This document shows, piece after piece, positions 29,833 through 36,419 of a stretch of DNA of 40,041 nucleotides. The DNA is from a virus. The notes under the pieces were generated by a model. That model made no database searches and was not told the DNA's origin. It was given only the letters and a program-made list of their open reading frames with translations. The position numbers and the translations under genes are program-made. The stretch spans positions 1 to 40,041 of the IMG/VR virus record IMGVR_UViG_3300020438_000094. One strand, 5' to 3'. Positions within the stretch are counted from its first letter, which is position 1, and the number at the start of each line of letters is the position of its first letter.

Positions 29833-31866
29833 TTAGAAACAACTAGAAGTGAGAGAACCTGTATTATTAATTGAAGCAACTTCTACTAGAGTTGGTGCTT
29901 GATTAAAGACCTTTGGTGTCAAACTATTTAGAGGTACAGTAGGAGGTGGTGTTGAACCAGTTGGACTTACTGTAACTTCTGGATTAATTAAATTAATAAT
30001 AGTACCAGGAGTAGATGCTGGAATAGTAGAACTGTTGGAAGGTATAAACAACGTTGGTAATGATAAATCTGTAGGAAGTTGATTTGTATCAATTACACTT
30101 CCTACACCAGTAACAGCATCAGATAGATTTAAATTTGTAGATGATGGTATATTATCACCAGCACCGACAATATTAATAGGACCAATGCATATATCACCAG
30201 TATCATAATTAATAGAACCAGCATTAGTATTAGTGTATACCTTCTTATTTCCAGTGTTATAGAAGGTTCTTAACTTACCAAATCCATCATCTTCAAATTG
30301 CTGATCAATTCCAGGTCTATCTGCTGTCCTAAAATTACCTGATAATATCACAGGTTCTTTCTTACATCCAGCAGCATCAGCACCATCAACGTTACTTGGA
30401 GCACTATTGTATAGTGCAGAACCAGTAGAAATACAATAAGTATTAGTTTGATTAGTTTGAGGTTTAATATATTTCAAAAGTGATGTTTGAACGGAAACAT
30501 CAGTAATTGCCTTATCGGATAAGGTAATTGCCTTTTGGAATTGTTGATTTCTAAATGTTGAGTTAAAGTTGTTAATCTGAGTCTGAGTAGCCCAATCACC
30601 AACACTATTCTGTATATTTGTTTTAATAGCAGATGTATTGTTAGTTACACCAGTATCGTATAAAGCATATACTTTAGGATAAATGTAAAGTTGATCTGGG
30701 TCAATAACTACAGGGTCAATAGATGCCATTGCATAACTCCTAAGATCTGCAGCAATGTTCTTTTTAGTTGCATCGTTTAAAGAAGAACCAGTCTTAGTCT
30801 TAATAGCAATATAGACTTTACCGTAAATTGGTGGATTTAAAGAGTCACCACCATAAGCAATAACAGAATCTGCATTAGAATATATTTTTTTAGTTATTAC
30901 AGCATAATCCTGTGCTGTAACTGCTCTGTATTGAGATGAGTAGTATCTAGGAGCCATATACTTAATAGACTCAACTGTCTCCGCAGGAGCACCTTGCTGT
31001 GACTTTTCTTTTGTTGTTAGGGTAACATCTCCATTTGGAGGTGAAATTCCAAGACTATCGCTAAGAGAACCTATAAAAGTAAACTTCTGTACTTCATTTG
31101 CTTCTGTACCAGAAGTAACCAAATACTCTAAATTAATAACTTCACCATCTTTAAGTTTTCTACCAACACTATCATCACCAAATCTTACTTCATATCTTTG
31201 ATCTTCACCTTCAGCAATAAAATAAACCCTAGTTGAAGCAGTTAGATTTGTAACCGTATCAACTAAATTGTATAAGTCAGATGTAGTAGATGCTTCATTA
31301 GGTTTAACAGTGACTATTAAAGTGCTTATATCTGCATCTTCGGCAGGTATTTTGTAATTTTGATTTTGGAAAGTATTCACATTATAAGAAAAGTCCATAA
31401 TAGAACCCTCTTTAACCATTAAATTATCAAATATAGCAATACCAGTGGTCGTATTAACCTCTACAGTAGTGTCTGAAAGTATATTCCATATAAAGTTTCC
31501 ACCACTTGCAACTGGACCCTTAGAAAGCGTTATACTACTAGGATAAGCACCATTTGTCTGTGAGGTCTGAACCTCTACATGTAAACATGCCTTAGAACAT
31601 GAAATAGATCTAGGGACATAGTTTAAAAGTTTAGCAATACTAACAATATTATCTCTTAGTGTCGCAGAAGGAAGAAACGCTTCATTCATCGACATATTTG
31701 CATTAAATGCAGTATAATATGTGTTATATGCTAAAGTATCAATAAGATATGATAATCCTGACCCCTCAAAATCATAATCCGAGAATTCATTTCTAGTTCT
31801 CAGATAAGTTTTGATGGAAGATTTAATATCCTCAAAATCTAATGCTGTCAGATTATTCGGTTGCAT
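29833..31866 (-). CDS. 6: Baseplate wedge subunit gp6
   Basis: 677 aa, close to the 660 aa of T4 gp6, and of the gp6/phage P2 J-like baseplate family. The N-terminal region (LTALDFEDIKSSIKTYLRT, DFEGSGLSYLIDTLAYNTYY, NEAFLPSATLRDNIVSIAKL) is the conserved part of cyanophage gp6. Residues ~205-265 and ~295-345 (RYEVRFGDDSVGRKL; KYMAPRYYSSQYRAVTAQDY) match the J-like core, which forms the wedge dimer scaffold around the hub. The C-terminal ~100 residues are Pro/Thr/Ser-rich. Its ATG shares one base with the gp25 stop (TAATG), so translation is probably coupled. Identification is firm from sequence and order (25-6-7 as in other cyanomyoviruses). Confidence 0.93.
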   Translation of the reverse strand: MQPNNLTALDFEDIKSSIKTYLRTRNEFSDYDFEGSGLSYLIDTLAYNTYYTAFNANMSMNEAFLPSATLRDNIVSIAKLLNYVPRSISCSKACLHVEVQTSQTNGAYPSSITLSKGPVASGGNFIWNILSDTTVEVNTTTGIAIFDNLMVKEGSIMDFSYNVNTFQNQNYKIPAEDADISTLIVTVKPNEASTTSDLYNLVDTVTNLTASTRVYFIAEGEDQRYEVRFGDDSVGRKLKDGEVINLEYLVTSGTEANEVQKFTFIGSLSDSLGISPPNGDVTLTTKEKSQQGAPAETVESIKYMAPRYYSSQYRAVTAQDYAVITKKIYSNADSVIAYGGDSLNPPIYGKVYIAIKTKTGSSLNDATKKNIAADLRSYAMASIDPVVIDPDQLYIYPKVYALYDTGVTNNTSAIKTNIQNSVGDWATQTQINNFNSTFRNQQFQKAITLSDKAITDVSVQTSLLKYIKPQTNQTNTYCISTGSALYNSAPSNVDGADAAGCKKEPVILSGNFRTADRPGIDQQFEDDGFGKLRTFYNTGNKKVYTNTNAGSINYDTGDICIGPINIVGAGDNIPSSTNLNLSDAVTGVGSVIDTNQLPTDLSLPTLFIPSNSSTIPASTPGTIINLINPEVTVSPTGSTPPPTVPLNSLTPKVFNQAPTLVEVASINNTGSLTSSCF

Positions 31867-32285
31867 TATCCAGCTCTTTGTAAAACAAATTTAACTTCTT
31901 CAACTATAGGTATACCTACAACTTGATACTGAACTGTTACTGATATTTTATTATTCCCTTTAAATGGGATACAATTAACATTCCGTAGTTGTACTCTACG
32001 CTCATACTGATTAATGGTATTTATTATCTCACTCTTGATTGCGTCTGCACTAAAGGCATCTAAAGGTTCAAATAACAAAGAATACACTCCACACCCAATA
32101 TTGGGTTGAAATGGTTTTTCACCAGGAGTTGTCATTACTAAGTTTCTAATAGATTGCTTAATAGAATTATCATCTTTAACGATAGATACATCATCAGTAA
32201 ATGGATTTTTACCAAATGCCATGCCAATATCATTAAATGACCTAGACTTTGCTAGATCTTTACTACTAAGTGGTTTCAGTGCCAT
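31866..32285 (-). CDS. 25: Baseplate wedge subunit gp25
   Basis: 139 aa, against 132 aa in T4, covering the GPW/gp25 domain. Visible landmarks are SIRNLVMTTPGEKPFQPNIG at ~45-64, GVYSLLFEPLD at ~66-76 and the conserved NQYERRVQL at ~91-99, followed by two strands. gp25 binds gp6 and primes sheath assembly at the baseplate; the related protein TssE does this in type VI secretion. The start ATG is inside the end of a small upstream ORF (20-nt overlap), and the stop overlaps the gp6 start. Confidence 0.95.
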   Translation of the reverse strand: MALKPLSSKDLAKSRSFNDIGMAFGKNPFTDDVSIVKDDNSIKQSIRNLVMTTPGEKPFQPNIGCGVYSLLFEPLDAFSADAIKSEIINTINQYERRVQLRNVNCIPFKGNNKISVTVQYQVVGIPIVEEVKFVLQRAG

Positions 32286-32424
32286 TATCTTTAGGTGAGT
32301 TATTACCGATATCCTTTCTCATCAATTTATCACTTCTAGGGTCTGTAATTAAGTATTTACAATACTCCCATCCATTCTTCTTAAATTCATCGCTCATATC
32401 AACTGGTCTATTAGCAACAGACAT
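32266..32424 (-). CDS. Small hypothetical protein overlapping gp25 start, 52 aa
   Basis: A 52-codon frame begins MSVANRPVDMSDEFKKNGWE and contains YCKYLITDPRSDKLMRK. It fills the only otherwise empty stretch between the oxygenase cassette and gp25 and its last 20 nt overlap the gp25 start. A GCTAAATA late-promoter candidate is 22 nt before its ATG. Codon content looks like the neighbouring real genes. The frame stays open about 18 codons further upstream without an ATG, GTG or TTG start, and no good Shine-Dalgarno is visible, so it may be a remnant or use another start. Function unknown. Confidence 0.55.
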   Translation of the reverse strand: MSVANRPVDMSDEFKKNGWEYCKYLITDPRSDKLMRKDIGNNSPKDNGTETT

Positions 32425-32446
32425 AACAATGGGGATATACCAATAA

Positions 32447-32454
32447 TATTTAGC
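32447..32454 (-). promoter_or_regulatory. Candidate late promoter (GCTAAATA) before gp25
   Basis: GCTAAATA on the minus strand spans the stop codon of the 163-aa oxygenase gene, 22 nt before the 52-aa ORF and about 160 nt before gp25. Its spacing matches the two CATAAATA sites. It differs from TATAAATA at the first two bases, so it is weaker evidence. Confidence 0.35.
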
Positions 32455-32941
32455 GTTGTTCCCACAACTTATACGCTAAAGAGATTCTAAGACCATTAAA
32501 GAATCTAGAAGGTGCATCTGCATAATGCCATATATTACCAGAAAATAATACTGCTCTATTAGGTTTATGGATAACAATTGCATGACCTTCATCCCCACTT
32601 TCATTTAAAAATATCAAATGCCCTTGCATATCAATATTCCATTGCAATGATGGATAATATAAAAAAGTCATATCCCCATCATCTTTATGAGGAGTACCAC
32701 ATTGTCCAGCAGTTTGACCATTAGCATATATCCTTTCAATACTTCCAAAGTTTCTATCTAATTTCTCACAAATCTTTTTATATAAGAATGTATTAAAATA
32801 TTCGTCTTTTTCTAGATCATCAGAATGCCAAAATGAATTGGTCTCACTACCACCTGTAAGATGCCATTGAGACTTTATTAACTTATTAAGAACTTCTTTT
32901 TGGATTTCTTCTGAAAAGAAATCATTATAAACTTCAATCAT
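32450..32941 (-). CDS. 2OG-Fe(II) oxygenase, prolyl-hydroxylase type, 163 aa
   Basis: A compact member of the 2-oxoglutarate/Fe(II)-dependent dioxygenase superfamily. The iron ligands are visible as H85 and D87 (CGTPHKDDGD) and H139 (SGNIWHYAD), with R152 (NGLRISLAYKLW) as the likely 2OG carboxylate contact. The family oxidises substrates with O2 and 2-oxoglutarate, giving succinate and CO2; the substrate here is unknown. Its ATG overlaps the preceding oxygenase stop by 4 nt (ATGA). Cyanophages often carry several such genes; proposed targets include proteins and nucleic acids, without proof here. Confidence 0.85.
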   Translation of the reverse strand: MIEVYNDFFSEEIQKEVLNKLIKSQWHLTGGSETNSFWHSDDLEKDEYFNTFLYKKICEKLDRNFGSIERIYANGQTAGQCGTPHKDDGDMTFLYYPSLQWNIDMQGHLIFLNESGDEGHAIVIHKPNRAVLFSGNIWHYADAPSRFFNGLRISLAYKLWEQR

Positions 32942-33567
32942 CCTTGTATAATATCATAAAAAGAAACATTGAAAGATAGACTTATTCTTTCATTATCAGT
33001 TGTATTAGTCTGTATACCATGCATTAACCAACCAGGAAATAGCATAAGATTGCCTTCTTTGGGTTTAAATTCATGGCGAGGGGTTAAATTAGAATATACT
33101 TTACTTGTACCTAAATGGGGGTTGGGAGAATCAAAAAAGAGATTTCCATCTTCACCATTTGTTTTAACATAATATACACCTGATATATCAGAACCACCAT
33201 GATGATGCATATGTCCATAATTACCTTTTTTAAATAAAGAGAACCATGACTCTGTAATCCTACAATTACCATTATAATTTAAATATTTACAATATTCTAT
33301 TATATGCTTTGTCAATTCTGCGGTAAATTTATTTAATTTAAATTCTTCTAGTACATTTAATCTAAAGAAAATATCAGTCAAATAATGACTAGCCCAAACA
33401 GGATTCATTTGAAATTCTGCTTTTTCATTTAAAGCAGAAAATAGTTCCTTTTGAACGTTATCAAAATCTCCTATTTGAGTTGAATACACTGGAGTTGGAT
33501 ACAGATTCATAATAGAATCTTCGGATTCAATGATATACCTATCATTGACATCTTGGGGTTTTTCCAT
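32938..33567 (-). CDS. Putative 2OG-Fe(II) oxygenase, TIGR02466-like, 209 aa
   Basis: The layout fits the family of small putative 2OG-Fe(II) oxygenases: NLYPTPVYSTQI at ~21-32, ESWFSLFKKGNYGHMHHHGG at ~106-125, SGVYYVK at ~129-135, LMLFPGWLMHG at ~174-184 and NERISLSFNVSF at ~192-203. H183 is the likely distal iron ligand and R194 the 2OG contact; the first ligands lie in the His cluster 119-123 with D127 nearby. The ATG used shares a base with the heme oxygenase stop (TAATG). An internal Met at residue 20 (MNLYPTP) is an alternative start. The substrate is unknown. Confidence 0.8.
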   Translation of the reverse strand: MEKPQDVNDRYIIESEDSIMNLYPTPVYSTQIGDFDNVQKELFSALNEKAEFQMNPVWASHYLTDIFFRLNVLEEFKLNKFTAELTKHIIEYCKYLNYNGNCRITESWFSLFKKGNYGHMHHHGGSDISGVYYVKTNGEDGNLFFDSPNPHLGTSKVYSNLTPRHEFKPKEGNLMLFPGWLMHGIQTNTTDNERISLSFNVSFYDIIQG

Positions 33568-34292
33568 TAACGATATCTTTTAGATACGATCATTTCTCCA
33601 CAGAAATCACTTATTGCTTGTACTAACAATTCACGGAATGATTTACCTGCATCTCCTTGAATCTCTTCAAACATGTACATATTCAATCTAAATGCAAAAT
33701 TCGCTTCTGCTATTATCTCATTAATCTGATGTTGGTCAACCTCTATGAAATCATCTAAAACACTACGATATGAAGTCTTAAATCCCTTTTTATCACTAAT
33801 TTCAGGAAAATCATAGAAAGCAAGTCCATCATCTGTCAATTTTAGTGCTTTTTTAGCAATATTACCAAGAATAACACCTCCTGATAGGTCTCCCATGTAT
33901 CTTGTGTAGTGATGTGCTATTAATAGCATAGGATTATTCTTTGCTACCTCATGAATACGATTAACGTACTGTTGCGTTGCTTCCGTGGGATATATCTTAT
34001 CTTTCCAATCTGGACCCCAGAAGAACTTAACATCCTCAATTAATGCGTCTTTTCTCGCAAGACCATTTAATCTGAGGGGTCCAATATAGGGATCATCCTT
34101 TAATTTGTCAACCTCAGTTTCCATAGCTTGATATATGAAATAAAAGTTGGCAACTAATTGAGAGTAATTAGCATGATCAACAACTCCTTTAAGGAATTGT
34201 CTCACATATGTTGTATTTTCTGCCATTGAGTGAGATTTTTTAGTTCCCTCCTTCAATTGCTTAGAAAATGGTCCTTCTAGTAATGTTGTCAT
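33567..34292 (-). CDS. ho1: Heme oxygenase
   Basis: 241 aa, the usual length of cyanobacterial HO-1. It opens heme with O2 and electrons to biliverdin IX-alpha, CO and Fe2+. The proximal heme ligand is H21 in LKEGTKKSHSMAENT, and the distal helix motif is YMGDLSGG at 132-139, preceded by LLIAHHYTRY. These motifs are complete, so the enzyme should be active. In cyanophages ho1 is an auxiliary gene feeding bilin reductases (PebS, PcyA); no such reductase lies in this window. It is flanked by 2OG-Fe(II) oxygenases with a 2-nt gap upstream and a 1-nt overlap downstream, so it is co-translated with them. Confidence 0.95.
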   Translation of the reverse strand: MTTLLEGPFSKQLKEGTKKSHSMAENTTYVRQFLKGVVDHANYSQLVANFYFIYQAMETEVDKLKDDPYIGPLRLNGLARKDALIEDVKFFWGPDWKDKIYPTEATQQYVNRIHEVAKNNPMLLIAHHYTRYMGDLSGGVILGNIAKKALKLTDDGLAFYDFPEISDKKGFKTSYRSVLDDFIEVDQHQINEIIAEANFAFRLNMYMFEEIQGDAGKSFRELLVQAISDFCGEMIVSKRYR

Positions 34293-34294
34293 AA

Positions 34295-35722
34295 TTATTC
34301 AAAAAATAGGTTTCCAGATACAATAACTCTACCATCACATTTATTAGGTGGTACTTTATGTGATAATCTACCATCAAAGATAACTATTTTACCTTCTTCT
34401 GGTGGGATTGATATATTACCCTCTTTAAACATTAAAGGTGATGACCCTTCTGGACAATTCGCATAGTATGCAAATGATCTTCTAGAAGTTCTATGATTGT
34501 GCCAATCAATACGATCACCTTCACCATACCTAACACCCCATACTTCACCACTTTTGGGTGTTAATCCATATGTACCTGGTAATAATTGAGTTACTATAAA
34601 ATTATATAACTTTTCAATCTCTGGGCATTTTTTATGAGAATCCCAATCAGTCATATGTGCTTTACAAGCTTGTGGTATCATACTAAATGCTGGTGCATTA
34701 GTAATCCAATCAACCATTCCTTTATTATCCCTTGCCCAGAAAGGATACTCATGCTCATTTACTAATAATTCAACTTCATCTCCACGAACATTCTTAGGTG
34801 ATACTGTTAAACCTTGAGATTCTCTAAAAGCTTCCATAATTGGTGTAACTGCCTCTGGTTCGGGTGGTATTGATTCTTCTTCAATTGGTGTAGGATAGTT
34901 AACAACCTCTTCCCCATTTTGAATATAAGTCTTACTAGTATCCAAGAAAACATTACCAGAAACTGATATTCTATACTCATCACTATTATAAAAAGGATAT
35001 ACCTGATGTCTTAACCAAGAAGGGAATAATAACATCTTTCCTTCCATATTTTTACTCATTTTATATACATACGACCTCATTCTTCCTGATATATCAGCAT
35101 ATGAAATTTCAAAATCAGAAATTACATTACCATTACGATTTTGTCCTATAGGTAGATCATTTTGTTCTTTTGAATCAGTTGGAACTTTTAACCAAATAAC
35201 AAAACTATAAATGCCTGTATGCTTATGAAGAGGATTAAAATCACCTGCTTTTTGATAATTTACCCACCAATTTTCCATATAGAATGGATGTCTACTAGGT
35301 ATTGGTATTCCTTCCCCTTCATTCTGAATATTTCTACCATATGCTTCCGTAAGTGTTTGTAACGAATGGTCCCAAAACTCCTGTCCTATTTCTTGAGATA
35401 ATTTATAACTATTCTCAACGTGTCCTGCTAAATTTTGTGTGTGACTATCTTGTTTTTGCTCTATTGCTTTCCAAATAATATCCAATTGAGGTTCAATTAG
35501 ATCTATTTCTAACCATCCAGCATTGGGTGGTTTAATTATTTGTACACGTGCGATATCCGCATCTCTTTTATCAGAATCGTCATTGTAAGTAAATTGTGAG
35601 GTTTGATTGAAAACTTCCACGGCAGTTGGGTATTTTGAATAATCTAAGTGTGCTAGAGGATTATTTGAATCCTCATAGCGGTAATGCTCCTTAAAAGCTT
35701 CAGTATTAAAGGGAGCACCCAT
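34295..35722 (-). CDS. Tandem two-domain 2OG-Fe(II) oxygenase
   Basis: 475 aa from the ATG at 35722, which shares a base with the upstream stop (TGATG); a GTG one codon earlier is also possible. Two oxygenase-like domains are visible. Domain 1 (~145-270) has NPLHKHTGIYSFVIWLK with an HxH pair near residue 167, then PSWLRHQVYPF and YRISVSGNVFLD. Domain 2 (~375-475) has DWHNHRTSRRSFAYY with an HxH pair near 408, then GRLSHKVPPN and GRVIVSGNLFFE. Both end with the same 'R(I/V)xVSGN(V/L)F' strand, pointing to internal duplication or fusion. Between them is a spacer with an acidic, Pro/Glu-rich stretch. The substrate is unknown; O2, Fe(II) and 2-oxoglutarate use is inferred from the family. Confidence 0.8.
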   Translation of the reverse strand: MGAPFNTEAFKEHYRYEDSNNPLAHLDYSKYPTAVEVFNQTSQFTYNDDSDKRDADIARVQIIKPPNAGWLEIDLIEPQLDIIWKAIEQKQDSHTQNLAGHVENSYKLSQEIGQEFWDHSLQTLTEAYGRNIQNEGEGIPIPSRHPFYMENWWVNYQKAGDFNPLHKHTGIYSFVIWLKVPTDSKEQNDLPIGQNRNGNVISDFEISYADISGRMRSYVYKMSKNMEGKMLLFPSWLRHQVYPFYNSDEYRISVSGNVFLDTSKTYIQNGEEVVNYPTPIEEESIPPEPEAVTPIMEAFRESQGLTVSPKNVRGDEVELLVNEHEYPFWARDNKGMVDWITNAPAFSMIPQACKAHMTDWDSHKKCPEIEKLYNFIVTQLLPGTYGLTPKSGEVWGVRYGEGDRIDWHNHRTSRRSFAYYANCPEGSSPLMFKEGNISIPPEEGKIVIFDGRLSHKVPPNKCDGRVIVSGNLFFE

Positions 35723-35871
35723 CACCTCCCTTGTCCTCTATATCTTTTACCCTTCTTATTACGAGAAGTGGCACTTATTACAGTGTTTTGACTTTTTCCT
35801 TGACGAGTCTTTTTAGGTCTTGCTGGAACATAGTTACCACTATCGTTCCATGCACCTGCTGATTTTGCCAT
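35722..35871 (-). CDS. Small basic protein, 49 aa
   Basis: A 49-codon frame begins MAKSAGAWNDSGNYVPARPK and ends KKGKRYRGQGR. It is rich in Lys and Arg and has no membrane segment. It fits exactly between its neighbours: 2 nt after the PAAR gene stop, with its TGA overlapping the ATG of the oxygenase gene by one base. Its last codons supply AGAGGA and GGGAGG purine runs that can serve as ribosome binding site for that gene. The close packing supports a real gene. The basic tail could bind nucleic acid or an acidic virion surface; function unknown. Confidence 0.7.
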   Translation of the reverse strand: MAKSAGAWNDSGNYVPARPKKTRQGKSQNTVISATSRNKKGKRYRGQGR

Positions 35872-35873
35872 AA

Positions 35874-36419
35874 TTAAATTCCAATGTATACATTTGCACT
35901 ACTGCCTGCAATTAATGATTTGCAAGGATATTCAGTAGTTCCGTTACCTAATGGGTCACCTACTCTTGCTACGTACTTACCGTTAATCATAACAGTTTTT
36001 GATGTAGCAAATGCCTTACGTTTATGACCTGTTGCTGGTTCACGACCAGCTGCAGTACCTATAACGCAATGATATCCAGGAGTTTGTTCCGTATTACTAC
36101 AATCCTCATTTTGTGATTTAGTAGTATGCATAGTAGGTGTGCTATGAGAAATTAACTCATCTCCATCTAGTATTGGTATTTTACCATTAATTACCACATT
36201 TGTCACCTGCGTACCCGAATCAGGTAATTGTCTCTCTGGTGGCCACCAATTAACAGCGTCCATTTCCTCAACAGTCTTTGCAACTATATTAGAATCCGTA
36301 GGTGAGTGAGGGCAATTAGAAAGAGTACCGCCTCCAAAACCAGGATGATGTATAGATGGTAAGTGTGTGCCGTGTCCAGTACAACTACCACTATATGTTG
36401 CCATAGCTTGTGTACTCAT
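35874..36419 (-). CDS. PAAR-type spike-tip protein
   Basis: 181 aa. PAAR proteins cap the central spike of contractile tails (T4 gp5.4, 97 aa) with a metal-bound conical tip. Seen here: a Cys/His-rich N-terminus (SGSCTGHGTHLPSIHH; NCPHSP), the repeated PAAR strand pattern VVINGKIPILDGDELISHST at ~75-94 and VMINGKYVARVGDPLGNG at ~143-160, and EYPCKSLIAGSSANVYIG at the end. The protein is longer than simple PAAR proteins because of an insert with WWPPERQLPD. Its ATG overlaps the stop of the 783-aa gene by 4 nt. Its place before the baseplate wedge genes agrees with a central tail role. Confidence 0.8.
   Translation of the reverse strand: MSTQAMATYSGSCTGHGTHLPSIHHPGFGGGTLSNCPHSPTDSNIVAKTVEEMDAVNWWPPERQLPDSGTQVTNVVINGKIPILDGDELISHSTPTMHTTKSQNEDCSNTEQTPGYHCVIGTAAGREPATGHKRKAFATSKTVMINGKYVARVGDPLGNGTTEYPCKSLIAGSSANVYIGI

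Noticed and set aside
35722-35725. GTG one codon before the ATG as start of the tandem oxygenase
   Set aside because: Both are possible, but the ATG overlaps the upstream stop as TGATG, matching the coupling seen between other genes in the operon.
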